Assembly: GCF_019739195.1 (NCBI RefSeq)
Contig: NZ_JAHHDS010000003.1
Location: forward strand, 1 to 64,000
DNA from: Microcella sp.
GTDB lineage: Bacteria > Actinomycetota > Actinomycetes > Actinomycetales > Microbacteriaceae
DNA: 64,000 nt
Direction of reading: 5' to 3'
Below the pieces are notes generated by a model, which searched no databases, was not told the origin of the DNA, and worked only from the letters and a program-made list of their open reading frames with translations. Of this stretch, positions 18,701 to 26,113 are shown in pieces. A program made the position numbers and the translations under genes. How positions within the stretch are numbered: the stretch's first letter is position 1; each line of letters begins with the position of its first letter.

Positions 18701-19256
18701 CGAGCGCTCTCTCGCCCAGCACGCTGGTCTGAGCATCGCCGAGCTGAACGACAACCCGCCGGCCGACGGCGAGCAAGTGACGGTGGCGGGCCTCATCACG
18801 AGCGTGCAACACCGCGTGGCCCGAAACTCCGGTAATCCCTACGGCATGATCACGCTCGAAGACTTCGGGGGTGAACTCTCGATCATGTTTCTCGGCAAGA
18901 CGTACACCGAATTCGGTTCGCGGCTCGTGGCCGACAGCATCGTGGTCGTGCGCGGCCGCGTCAACCACCGCGACGACGGCATCACCCTGCAGGCGATCAC
19001 GCTGCAGCAGCCCGACTTTGGCGTGAGCGCCGACACGGGGCCGCTCACGCTCACCGTGCGCGAGCAGCGTGCGACCGTGGAGGTCGTGAGCGAGCTCGAC
19101 ACGGTGCTCAGCCGCCACCGCGGTTCGACCGAGGTGCGGCTGCGCCTGCTGCGCGACGATTCGGCTCGCATCTTCGAGTTGCCGCACCGCATCGAGCCCT
19201 CGGCGAACTTCTACGGCGAGGTCAAGAGTCTGCTGGGGCCGAGAGCGCTGACCTAG
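15741..19256 (+). CDS. dnaE: DNA polymerase III subunit alpha, DnaE1
   Basis: This 1171-residue polymerase is the replicative C-family enzyme. It has an N-terminal PHP domain (HLHVHSEYSMLDG, near residues 10-22), palm and thumb with the catalytic acidic motif PDFDVDFDD near residues 413-421, fingers, a helix-hairpin-helix region, and a C-terminal OB fold around residues 1010-1090. The PHP metal-binding histidines appear intact, so an intrinsic proofreading activity of the actinobacterial type is possible. The start is GTG with GGAGG four bases upstream. It ends 11 bp from the convergent flavin reductase gene. The second DnaE at the window end is the error-prone paralogue. Confidence 0.97.
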   Translation: MTTRADSFVHLHVHSEYSMLDGAARVKPLIAEAVSQGMPAIAITDHGSMFGAFDFWKTATESGIKPIIGIEAYLTPGTHRTDKTRVKWGVGGEDDVSGSGAYTHLTMLAASTTGMHNLFRMSSLASIEGYYFKPRMDRELLSRYSKGVIATTGCVSGEVQTRLRLGEYDKAREAAAEFRDIFGAENYFVEIMDHGLGIERRTMTELIRLAKDLGLPLVATNDLHYTHAADAGSHAALLCVQSGSTLDDPNRFKFDTDEFYLKTPAQMRELFRDYPEACDNTLLIAERTEVAFDTSANYMPRFPVPEGETENSWFIQEVERGLAVRYPGGVPDAVRARAEYEIGVITQMGFSGYFLVVADFINWSKHNGIRVGPGRGSGAGSMAAYAMRITDLDPLEHGLIFERFLNPDRVSMPDFDVDFDDRRRGEVIRYVTEKYGDERVAQIVTYGTIKAKQALKDSSRVLGFPFGMGEKLTKVMPPAIMGKDMPLAGIFDKTHDRYKEAADFRALIEVDAEARTVFDTALGLENLKRQWGVHAAGVIMSSEPLIDIIPIMKREQDGQIVTQFDFPASEALGLVKMDFLGLRNLTIIDDALDNIEANRGERLVLEDLALDDTAAYELMARGDTLGVFQLDGGPMRSLLRMMKPDNFEDISAVLALYRPGPMGADSHTNYALRKNGRQDIEPIHPELAEPLSEVLGGTYGLIVYQEQVMEIAQKLAGYTLAQADLLRRAMGKKKKEELDKQFENFEAGMIANGYSAAAVKKLWETLLPFSDYAFNKAHSAAYGVVSYWTAYLKAHFPAEYMAALLTSVGDSKDKMAVYLNECRRMGITVLPPDVNESIEYFAAVGDDIRFGLGAVRNVGHNVVEGIRAAREQKGRFTGFFDFLKKVPSPVANKRAIESLVKAGAFDSLGSTRRALMEIHEGAVEAAVKEKRAEEVGDVGFDFDSLFDDAEQSADHVPDRPEWAKKDKLAFEREMLGLYVSDHPLAGLERSLAQHAGLSIAELNDNPPADGEQVTVAGLITSVQHRVARNSGNPYGMITLEDFGGELSIMFLGKTYTEFGSRLVADSIVVVRGRVNHRDDGITLQAITLQQPDFGVSADTGPLTLTVREQRATVEVVSELDTVLSRHRGSTEVRLRLLRDDSARIFELPHRIEPSANFYGEVKSLLGPRALT

Positions 19257-19267
19257 TTGTAGTTCCC

Positions 19268-19774
19268 CTAGTCGTCGAGCTCGGCGCCGAGGGCCCGAAA
19301 CGCCCTCTCGTGGTACAGCAGCGGCTCGTCGGGCTCACCCAGCGCACCTTGGTCGATCTGCACCGCGATCATGGCGTTGTCGGCGACCGACGTGCGGGCG
19401 ACGATCGTGCCGACCATCCACGCGGTGACGTCCTTGAGAATCGGCAAGCCGTGCGGGCCGGGTTCCCAGTGATCGCCGTCGAAGCGGCGCGCATTGTCGC
19501 CCGCCATGATCTTCGCGACCGCGAAGTCTTTCTGGCCCAGCATGTGAATCGCGACGCGGTCGGTCTGCTCGATCGCAGGCCACGAGCTCGCGGTGCGCGC
19601 CATATTGAAGGTTGCCAGCGGAGGAACCGCGGCCAACGAGGCGAGCGACGTCGCCGTGAAGCCGACGGGTCGTCCGTCGGTAGTCAGGGCCGTGATCACG
19701 GCGACTCCGGCAGCGTGGCGTCTGAACGCCTGGGCGAAGGCGTCGAATCCGGTGGCGTCGGGAGCGGTGGTCAT
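19268..19774 (-). CDS. Flavin reductase family protein
   Basis: This 168-residue split-barrel flavoprotein is predicted to reduce free FMN or FAD with NAD(P)H. Conserved segments are the GVAVITALTTDGRPVGFTAT strand-loop near the N-terminus and the MLGQKDFAVAKIMAG helix in the middle. It is divergent from hisD, with the 16-bp inverted repeat at 19800-19815 between them. An ATG (19774) follows an in-frame GTG (19777). No dependent oxygenase is encoded nearby, so the role is open. Confidence 0.8.
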   Translation of the reverse strand: MTTAPDATGFDAFAQAFRRHAAGVAVITALTTDGRPVGFTATSLASLAAVPPLATFNMARTASSWPAIEQTDRVAIHMLGQKDFAVAKIMAGDNARRFDGDHWEPGPHGLPILKDVTAWMVGTIVARTSVADNAMIAVQIDQGALGEPDEPLLYHERAFRALGAELDD

Positions 19775-19799
19775 CACGGTCTATGCAACCGCATCCACG

Positions 19800-19815
19800 C
19801 TCGGGTATTCCCGAG
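19800..19815. promoter_or_regulatory. Inverted repeat between divergent flavin reductase and hisD genes
   Basis: CTCGGGTATTCCCGAG has perfect 6-bp arms around TATT. It sits 13-28 bp upstream of the hisD -10 hexamer, so a bound protein could affect both divergent promoters. Confidence 0.4.
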
Positions 19816-19827
19816 GCTGGCCGCGAT

Positions 19828-19833
19828 TAGGCT
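19828..19833 (+). promoter_or_regulatory. Putative -10 element for a leaderless hisD
   Basis: TAGGCT ends 9 nt before the hisD ATG with no Shine-Dalgarno between, so the transcript probably starts at or next to the initiation codon. Confidence 0.5.
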
Positions 19834-19842
19834 GAGTGCGCC

Positions 19843-21147
19843 ATGATGCGAACACTCGATTTGCGCGGCCGCGTTCTGTCAGCCGCCGACCTGCTCGCCC
19901 TCGTCCCTCGCGCGGCGAGCGATGTGGGCTCCGCCGTCGACGCCGTTGACGCCGTGATTCAGGATGTCCGCGATCGCGGCAGCGCTGCGCTGCTCGATCA
20001 GGCCGAGCGCTTCGATCGCGTGCGACCGTCGAGCGTGCGCGTCAGCCCGGATCAACTGCGCGCGGCTGAGGCCTCACTCGGTTCCGCGGTGCGCACGGCC
20101 CTCGAGCTCGCGATCGAGCGCGTGCGCCGGGCGACGGCAGCGCAAGTGCCGGCAGAACAGGTCACCGAGGTGGCACCGGGTGCCCGCATCGTGCAGCGCT
20201 GGCAGCCGGTGAGCCGCGTCGGCCTCTATGTGCCGGGCGGCAAGGCTGTCTACCCCTCGAGCGTGGTCATGAACGTCGTCGCAGCTCAGGTCGCCGGCGT
20301 CACCTCGATCGCGCTCGCGTCGCCGCCACAGGCGGAGTTCGCAGGATCAGTGCACCCGACCATCCTCGGCGCGGCGTCACTGCTCGGCGTCGACGAGGTC
20401 TATGCGATGGGCGGCGCGGGCGCGATCGGTGCCTTCGCCTACGGTGTCGACGACCTCGGGCTCGAGCCCGTGCAAGTCATCACCGGGCCGGGCAATCTCT
20501 ACGTCGCCACGGCCAAGCGCGCCGTCAAGGGGGTCGTCGGCATCGATTCCGAGGCCGGACCCACCGAGATTCTCATCATCGCCGATGCGACCGCGCGGCC
20601 TGACTACGTCGTGGCCGACCTCATCAGCCAGGCCGAGCACGACGAGCTCGCCGGCAGCGTGCTCGTGACCGACGACCCTGGCCTCGCCCAGGCAGTGCGC
20701 GACCGGCTGCCCGCCGCCGTCGCCGTGACGCATCACCGTGAGAGGGTCGCGACGGCGCTCGCGGGCACCCAGTCGGTGATTGTGCTGGTCGACGATCTCG
20801 CGCAGGCGGTCCGGTTCAGCAACGCTTATGGTCCCGAGCACCTCGAAGTGCAGGTGGCCGAACCCGACGCCCTGCTATCGCAGCTCGAGAGCGCCGGCGC
20901 CATCTTCATCGGCGACCACACGCCCGTAAGCCTGGGCGACTACGTGGCTGGATCGAATCACGTGCTGCCGACCGGCGGTCAGGCCCGGTTCGCGTCGGGG
21001 CTGGGGGCCTACACCTTCTTGCGTCCTCAGCAGATCATCGAGTACGACCGGCATGCCCTCGCCGAGGTCGCCGCCCACGTCGGCGCCTTGAGCGATGCCG
21101 AGCAGCTGCCGGCCCATGGCGACGCCGTGCGTGCGCGGTTCCTCTAG
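19843..21147 (+). CDS. hisD: Histidinol dehydrogenase
   Basis: This 434-residue enzyme carries out the last two steps of histidine synthesis, oxidising L-histidinol to L-histidine with NAD+ and zinc. Visible signatures are GPGNLYVATAKRAVKG, AGPTEILI, SQAEHDE, YGPEHLEV with its catalytic His, and SNHVLPTGG. The first 43 codons lie in the palindrome; the remainder is single copy. No other his genes follow; nrdR begins 12 bp after the stop under its own -10 hexamer. Confidence 0.97.
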   Translation: MMRTLDLRGRVLSAADLLALVPRAASDVGSAVDAVDAVIQDVRDRGSAALLDQAERFDRVRPSSVRVSPDQLRAAEASLGSAVRTALELAIERVRRATAAQVPAEQVTEVAPGARIVQRWQPVSRVGLYVPGGKAVYPSSVVMNVVAAQVAGVTSIALASPPQAEFAGSVHPTILGAASLLGVDEVYAMGGAGAIGAFAYGVDDLGLEPVQVITGPGNLYVATAKRAVKGVVGIDSEAGPTEILIIADATARPDYVVADLISQAEHDELAGSVLVTDDPGLAQAVRDRLPAAVAVTHHRERVATALAGTQSVIVLVDDLAQAVRFSNAYGPEHLEVQVAEPDALLSQLESAGAIFIGDHTPVSLGDYVAGSNHVLPTGGQARFASGLGAYTFLRPQQIIEYDRHALAEVAAHVGALSDAEQLPAHGDAVRARFL

Positions 21148-21150
21148 GCT
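21145..21150 (+). promoter_or_regulatory. Putative -10 element for a leaderless nrdR
   Basis: TAGGCT overlaps the hisD stop codon and ends 9 nt before the nrdR ATG, leaving no room for a Shine-Dalgarno sequence. Confidence 0.45.
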
Positions 21151-21159
21151 TGCGGCACG

Positions 21160-21636
21160 ATGCACTGCCCTTTCTGCCGCTATTCCGACAGCCGGGTCAT
21201 CGATTCCCGCACGAGCGATGACGGACTGTCGATCCGTCGACGGCGGCAGTGCCCCGAGTGCGGTCGCCGGTTCAGCACGACCGAGACCGCGAGCCTCATG
21301 GTGATCAAGCGCAGCGGGGTCGTCGAGCCCTTCTCGCGCGAGAAGATCATGCTCGGCGTGCGCAAGGCGTGCCAGGGCCGACCGGTCACCGACGCCGACC
21401 TCGCTCAACTGGCGCAGAAGGTCGAAGAGAACCTGCGCGCCACCGGCGCCTCGCAGCTCGATGCCAACGACATCGGTCTCGCGATCCTGCCCGAGTTGCG
21501 CGAGCTCGACGAGGTCGCCTACCTGCGATTCGCGAGCGTCTACCAGGCCTTCGAGAACCTCGACGACTTCGAGTCGGCGATCGTACAGTTGCGCGCCGAG
21601 CACGGCAACGCCGCGACCACGGCCGACGCGGGCTGA
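21160..21636 (+). CDS. nrdR: Ribonucleotide reductase repressor NrdR
   Basis: This 158-residue transcriptional repressor senses ATP/dATP and controls ribonucleotide reductase operons. A zinc ribbon with C3, C6, C31 and C34 binds DNA; an ATP-cone domain follows (about 46-136, [16 protein letters not shown]). No ribonucleotide reductase gene is present in the window, so its targets lie elsewhere. pyrD starts 9 bp downstream of its stop. Confidence 0.96.
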   Translation: MHCPFCRYSDSRVIDSRTSDDGLSIRRRRQCPECGRRFSTTETASLMVIKRSGVVEPFSREKIMLGVRKACQGRPVTDADLAQLAQKVEENLRATGASQLDANDIGLAILPELRELDEVAYLRFASVYQAFENLDDFESAIVQLRAEHGNAATTADAG

Positions 21637-21644
21637 TCGCTGTC

Positions 21645-22694
21645 GTGTACGAGCTGTTCTTCCGCACGGTGCTGCGGCGTCTCGACCCCGAGCGTGCCCA
21701 CCACCTCGCAGTGTCGGTGATCCGAGCGATTCCTTTGCTGGGCTTGACCGGGCTGGTCCGACGATTCACCCGTCCCGACCCGTCGCTCGCAGTCGAAACC
21801 CTCGGGCTGCGCTTCGAGTCGCCGTTCGGCATGGCTGCCGGGTTCGATAAAGATGCGCGCAGCATCCGCGGCCTCTGGGCACTCGGGTTCGGCCACGTCG
21901 AGATCGGCACGGTCACGGCGATCGCTCAAGACGGTAATCCGAAGCCGAGACTCTTCAGGCTCGTCGACGACCGCGCCGTCATCAACCGCATGGGGTTCAA
22001 CAACGGGGGAGCGGCGGCGGCCGCCGAGCGCGTCGCCCGCGAGCGCAGCCGCAGCCGCAGGCCGGTCATCGGGGCCAACATTGGCAAGAGCCGCGTCGTC
22101 GCGGTCGAGGATGCGATCGACGACTACCGCCTGTCGGCTCGCACGCTCGCACCCGTCGCCGACTACATCGCCGTCAATGTCAGCTCGCCCAATACTCCGG
22201 GCCTGCGCGGTCTGCAGGACGAGGCGCTGCTGCGTCCGCTGCTCTCCGCCGTTCTCGACGAGGCGATGGCGACGCCCGTGCTCGTCAAGATCGCTCCCGA
22301 TCTCGACGACGCGGCGATCGATGCCGTCTGCGCTCTCGCCCTCGAGCTCGGCCTCGCGGGCATCATCGCGACCAATACGACGGTCGGTCGCGAGGGGCTC
22401 ACGACCGAGCCCGCTGTCGTCGTGGCCGCGGGCGCCGGAGGTCTGAGCGGGGCGCCCCTGCGCGAACGGTCGTTGCAGGTGCTGCGACGTGTGCGCGCAG
22501 CGGTGCCCGCCGACTTCTGCGTGATCGCCGTCGGCGGCATCGATACGGCCGACGACGCCGCCGAGCGGCTCGCGGCCGGCGCGACGCTCGTGCAGGGGTA
22601 CACGGCCTTTTTGTACCGCGGTCCGCTCTGGGCGCGCCAGATCACACGCGGGCTCGCGCGATTGGCCTCTAGTCGGGGTACTGCCCGCGCTTGA
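21645..22694 (+). CDS. pyrD: Dihydroorotate dehydrogenase (class 2, quinone type)
   Basis: This 349-residue FMN enzyme oxidises dihydroorotate to orotate in pyrimidine synthesis. The N-terminal helical extension (YELFFRTVLRRLDPERAHHLA) marks the membrane-associated, quinone-dependent class 2. The barrel motifs GMAAGFDKDA, NRMGFNNGG, VNVSSPNTPGLR and the C-terminal VGGIDTADDA are present. The GTG at 21645 is chosen because it begins exactly at the class 2 helix; the open frame upstream belongs to the nrdR region. The 3' end overlaps the convergent DUF3043 gene by 26 bp. Confidence 0.95.
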   Translation: MYELFFRTVLRRLDPERAHHLAVSVIRAIPLLGLTGLVRRFTRPDPSLAVETLGLRFESPFGMAAGFDKDARSIRGLWALGFGHVEIGTVTAIAQDGNPKPRLFRLVDDRAVINRMGFNNGGAAAAAERVARERSRSRRPVIGANIGKSRVVAVEDAIDDYRLSARTLAPVADYIAVNVSSPNTPGLRGLQDEALLRPLLSAVLDEAMATPVLVKIAPDLDDAAIDAVCALALELGLAGIIATNTTVGREGLTTEPAVVVAAGAGGLSGAPLRERSLQVLRRVRAAVPADFCVIAVGGIDTADDAAERLAAGATLVQGYTAFLYRGPLWARQITRGLARLASSRGTARA

Positions 22695-23268
22695 CCTGCG
22701 GCTTCGGCAGGCGCAGCACGCGCAACTGCAGCGACCGCATCGCCGCGTACCAGCGCACTTTCTCGACCTTGTCGGCTCCGTACTTCTGGGTGAGCTTGCG
22801 GCGAACGATGAAGCCGAGGATGACCGAGTCGAGAATCGCGACGAGGAAGAACGCCCACAGGCCAAGGATCGAGATCGTCTGAGCCTCGACCGAGGGGATG
22901 AAGGTCAGGATGATGACGAAGAACATCACGGGGATGAGGAACTCGCCGATGCTGATGCGGGCGTCGACGTAGTCGCGCACCCACTTCTTCTGCGGGCCCT
23001 TGTCGCGCTGCGGCAGGTACTTCTCCTCGCCTGCTGCCATGCCGAGTCGCGCCTTCTCGCGCGCGGCGTTCATCTTCTCGCGGTGCTCTTTACGCGCCTG
23101 CTTGCGGTCGTCGGGCACGAGGGGGCGCTTGCGCGCGGCCTCGCGCTCTTTGCGCGTCGGAGTCGGTCGGCCCTTACCAGCCGCGATGGCCTCGGCCTGG
23201 GCGTGGGCCTCGGCCGTCGCTTGCGCAGCGGCAGAGGGGGAGTGGTTCTCGTTCTCGCGGGCGGCCAC
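22669..23268 (-). CDS. DUF3043 family membrane protein
   Basis: This 199-residue protein has an Ala/Glu/Lys-rich cytoplasmic half (KGRPTPTRKEREAARKRPL) and a C-terminal half with two membrane helices (about 112-131, FLIPVMFFVIILTFIP, and 136-158, ISILGLWAFFLVAILDSVI). The pattern matches the actinobacterial DUF3043 family, whose function is unknown. It is divergent from the dipeptidase gene with a 44-bp gap. Confidence 0.85.
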   Translation of the reverse strand: MAARENENHSPSAAAQATAEAHAQAEAIAAGKGRPTPTRKEREAARKRPLVPDDRKQARKEHREKMNAAREKARLGMAAGEEKYLPQRDKGPQKKWVRDYVDARISIGEFLIPVMFFVIILTFIPSVEAQTISILGLWAFFLVAILDSVILGFIVRRKLTQKYGADKVEKVRWYAAMRSLQLRVLRLPKPQVKRGQYPD

Positions 23269-23299
23269 AGCGGCACATCCTTCCAGTCGGGCAGAGACT

Positions 23300-23305
23300 T
23301 AAGAT
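23300..23305 (+). promoter_or_regulatory. Putative -10 element for a leaderless dipeptidase gene
   Basis: TAAGAT ends 7 nt before the ATG at 23313, with no Shine-Dalgarno sequence. Confidence 0.5.
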
Positions 23306-23312
23306 TACCGGC

Positions 23313-24734
23313 ATGACATCGACTCGCCGCCCTGAGCGCCCCGCGACCCCTCCCGAGCTGCTCGAGACTCTCCGTCGCCACGTGCGCGACGGGCTGCCGC
23401 AGGCGATCGGCGACTTGTCGACGCTCGTGCGCATCCCCTCCGTGTCGTGGGATGGCTTCGATGCCGACCACGTGCAGCGATCAGCCGAGCACACCGCCGA
23501 GCTGCTGCGCGACCTCGACATCTTCGAGTCGGTCATCATCGATCGCGCTCCGACCCCGAGCGGCGCCCTCGGCCAGCCGGCGGTGCTCGCCCGCCGCGCA
23601 GCCCGCGGTGGTCGACCCACCGTGCTGCTCTACGCGCACCATGACGTGCAGCCCCCGGGAGACGACGCTGGCTGGGATTCGCCCCCCTACGAGCCGACGC
23701 TGCGCGGCGATCGCCTCTACGGCCGCGGCGCCGCCGACGACAAGGCGGGCGTCGTGGCGCACGTCGCGGCTGTGCGCGCCCTGCTCGACGTCGATCCCGA
23801 CCCCGACGTGGGACTCGCCGTGTTCATCGAGGGGGAGGAGGAGTTCGGCTCGCGATCGTTCGCGGCACTGCTCGAGCGTCACCGCGAGCTGCTGGCCGCC
23901 GACGTCATCGTCGTGGCCGATTCTGACAACTGGTCGGTCGACACGCCGTCGCTGACGGTCGCCCTGCGGGGCAACGTGACCTTCTCTCTCACCGTGTCGA
24001 CTCTCGAGCACGCATCGCATTCCGGCATGCTCGGCGGCGCGGTTCCGGATGCGATGCTCGCGACGGTCGCCCTGCTGGCGACACTGCACGACGCCGAGGG
24101 GTCTGTCGCTGTCGAGGGTTTGACCTCGCACGAGCAAGAGGTTCCCGACCTGCCGGACGAACGCCTCCGCTCTGACGCTGGACTGCTCGAGGGCGTGCGT
24201 CCGATCGGGCGCGGACCAGTGCTGCACCGCCTGTGGGCGCAGCCAGCCCTCACCGTGACCGGCATCGACGCGCCGAGCGTGCAGAACGCCTCGAACACCT
24301 TGGCGCCGACCATCACAGTCAAGATCAGTGCACGCATCGCGCCGGGGCAGCGCGCTGCCGATGCCTTCGCCGCAATCGAACGCCACCTGCACGCGCACGC
24401 CCCCTTCGGGGCTCACCTGAGCATCGCCTCGGTCGACCTCGGTGATCCGTTCCTCGTCGATGTCGACGGGTGGGCCGCCGATGAGGCGATCGTCGCCATG
24501 ACCGAGGCATGGGGTGCCGCACCCGTGCTCGCGGGAGTCGGGGGCTCGATTCCCTTCATCTCGCAGCTCGTCGAGACCTTCCCCGAGGCTCAGGTGCTCG
24601 TGACAGGAGTCGAAGACCCCGAGACGCGTGCTCACAGCCCCAACGAATCGCTGCACCTCGGCGTGCTGCACCGGGCGGTGCTGACTGAATCGGTTCTGCT
24701 CGCGCGGCTCAACGCGGGTGCCAACCTCGGCTGA
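23313..24734 (+). CDS. M20 family dipeptidase
   Basis: This 473-residue di-zinc metallopeptidase resembles actinobacterial dipeptidases of family M20. The first metal ligand and neighbouring Asp are in YAHHDVQPP, the bridging Asp in GRGAADDKAG, and the catalytic Glu-Glu in EGEEEFGS; a lid/dimerisation domain is inserted in the middle. No signal peptide is seen, so it is likely cytoplasmic and involved in peptide recycling. The substrate cannot be inferred. erpA follows after 57 bp with its own promoter. Confidence 0.92.
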   Translation: MTSTRRPERPATPPELLETLRRHVRDGLPQAIGDLSTLVRIPSVSWDGFDADHVQRSAEHTAELLRDLDIFESVIIDRAPTPSGALGQPAVLARRAARGGRPTVLLYAHHDVQPPGDDAGWDSPPYEPTLRGDRLYGRGAADDKAGVVAHVAAVRALLDVDPDPDVGLAVFIEGEEEFGSRSFAALLERHRELLAADVIVVADSDNWSVDTPSLTVALRGNVTFSLTVSTLEHASHSGMLGGAVPDAMLATVALLATLHDAEGSVAVEGLTSHEQEVPDLPDERLRSDAGLLEGVRPIGRGPVLHRLWAQPALTVTGIDAPSVQNASNTLAPTITVKISARIAPGQRAADAFAAIERHLHAHAPFGAHLSIASVDLGDPFLVDVDGWAADEAIVAMTEAWGAAPVLAGVGGSIPFISQLVETFPEAQVLVTGVEDPETRAHSPNESLHLGVLHRAVLTESVLLARLNAGANLG

Positions 24735-24752
24735 GCATCCAGCAACGCGGCG

Positions 24753-24758
24753 TACACT
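24753..24758 (+). promoter_or_regulatory. Putative -10 element of erpA
   Basis: TACACT lies 33 nt before the erpA ATG, and GAGGAG (24781-24786) provides a ribosome-binding site in the leader. Confidence 0.4.
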
Positions 24759-24791
24759 GGCGACAGCAAGCCGATCTCTCGAGGAGTCACC

Positions 24792-25139
24792 ATGACCGAT
24801 ACCGCATTGACCACGCACGGCGTCAGCCTGACCGAGGCCGCCTCGGCGAAAGTGCGCTCGCTGCTCGATCAGGAGGGCCGCGATGACCTGCGCTTGCGGC
24901 TCGCCGTGCAGCCCGGCGGCTGCTCGGGTCTCATCTATCAGCTGTACTTCGATGAGCGCGTGCTCGACGGTGACGCCTTGCGCGATTTCGACGGTGTCGA
25001 GGTGGTCGTCGACAAGATGAGCGTGCCCTATCTCGACGGCGCATCGATCGACTTCGAAGACACGATTCAGAAGCAGGGCTTCACGATCGACAACCCCAAC
25101 GCCGGCGGTAGCTGCGCGTGCGGTGACAGCTTCCACTAG
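24792..25139 (+). CDS. erpA: Iron-sulfur cluster insertion protein ErpA
   Basis: This 115-residue A-type carrier delivers Fe-S clusters to apoproteins. The three ligand cysteines are C44 (PGGCSG), C108 and C110 (SCACG). Its place directly upstream of the cytochrome oxidase and bc1 genes is conserved in actinobacteria and fits supply of clusters to proteins such as the Rieske subunit encoded here, though that link is inferred. Confidence 0.94.
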   Translation: MTDTALTTHGVSLTEAASAKVRSLLDQEGRDDLRLRLAVQPGGCSGLIYQLYFDERVLDGDALRDFDGVEVVVDKMSVPYLDGASIDFEDTIQKQGFTIDNPNAGGSCACGDSFH

Positions 25140-25196
25140 GTCGATTCGTGGGCGGTTGCGGAGCGTCGCTGGGCGCTGTCGCGGTCGACCGTGACA

Positions 25197-25202
25197 TAGA
25201 CT
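25197..25202 (+). promoter_or_regulatory. Putative -10 element of the ctaCDF operon
   Basis: TAGACT lies 37 nt before the ctaC GTG, with GAGAGG (25228-25233) as ribosome-binding site. Confidence 0.45.
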
Positions 25203-25239
25203 GAAAACCAGTTCACAACCCTGCCACGAGAGGTTTCCG

Positions 25240-26106
25240 GTGCGTTCCAACCGACGTCTTCGCTTGACGGCGATCCCGCTCGCCCTCGTCACCACGGTGG
25301 CACTCGCGGGCTGCACGACACAGATGCAACTGGGCTGGTTGCCCACCGAGCCGGGCACCACGAACCAGGTCGACCGTGTGGTCGGCCTCTGGGTCACGTC
25401 GTGGATCGTGCTGCTTGTCGTCGGCGTCATCACGTGGGGGCTGATCATCTGGGCGGCGATCGTCTACCGCCGTCGCAAGGGCCAGACCGGCCTCCCGGTG
25501 CAGTTGCGCTACAACATGCCGATCGAGGTGTTGTACACCGTCGTTCCGCTCATCCTCGTGCTCGGGTTCTTCGCCTTCACCGCCCGTGATCAGGCGATCA
25601 TCGAGGCGCCCCTCGAAGACCCCGACGTCACGATCGAAGTCTTCGGCAAGCGCTGGGCGTGGGACTTCAACTACATCACCGATGATGTCTACTACTCGGG
25701 AATCCAGGCGCAAGAGACTGGCCCGAACAACACCATCGACATGTCGACGCTTCCGACCCTGTACCTGCCGGTCGGCCAGAAGGTCGAGATCAAGCTCGAG
25801 TCGCGCGACGTCATCCACTCGTTCTGGATCGTCGACTTCCTCTACAAGAAAGACATGTTCCCGGGCGAGAACGAGACCAACTACTGGTACTTCATCCCCG
25901 AGAAAGAGGGGAGCTACATGGGCAAGTGCGCCGAGCTGTGCGGCGAATTCCACTCCCTGATGCTCTTCAACGTCGAGGTCGTCTCGGTCGCCGAGTACGA
26001 CGCCTACATCGAGTCGCTGCGGGCTCAAGGCAACGTCGGTCGACTCGGCCCTGAGTTCAACACCAACACGAACCTGCCGGGCACCGGCTCCAGCGAAGAG
26101 GAGTAG
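25240..26106 (+). CDS. ctaC: Cytochrome c oxidase subunit II
   Basis: This 288-residue subunit of the aa3 oxidase accepts electrons from cytochrome c through the CuA centre. It begins with a lipoprotein-type signal (lipobox ALAGC), has two membrane helices (about 48-72 and 90-110), and an exposed cupredoxin domain with H in [11 protein letters not shown] and the CuA motif [12 protein letters not shown] near residue 230. The GTG start has GAGAGG six bases upstream. It leads a ctaC-ctaD-ctaF operon. Confidence 0.96.
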   Translation: MRSNRRLRLTAIPLALVTTVALAGCTTQMQLGWLPTEPGTTNQVDRVVGLWVTSWIVLLVVGVITWGLIIWAAIVYRRRKGQTGLPVQLRYNMPIEVLYTVVPLILVLGFFAFTARDQAIIEAPLEDPDVTIEVFGKRWAWDFNYITDDVYYSGIQAQETGPNNTIDMSTLPTLYLPVGQKVEIKLESRDVIHSFWIVDFLYKKDMFPGENETNYWYFIPEKEGSYMGKCAELCGEFHSLMLFNVEVVSVAEYDAYIESLRAQGNVGRLGPEFNTNTNLPGTGSSEEE

Positions 26107-26113
26107 GCGGCTC

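Larger units (their letters stand above)
10047..19972. repeat. Right arm of a 9.9-kb inverted repeat
   Basis: This is the mirror image of the left arm. It starts inside the ftsQ coding sequence (first base pairing with 9926) and runs into hisD. Beyond 19972 the sequence continues as ordinary single-copy chromosome with an intact hisD. The right arm therefore looks joined to genuine flanking DNA, and the left arm looks like the extra copy. Confidence 0.97.

Noticed and set aside
21249..22694. An N-terminally extended PyrD fused to nrdR-frame sequence
   Set aside because: The first 132 residues are an out-of-frame reading of nrdR; the class 2 PyrD helix begins at GTG 21645.
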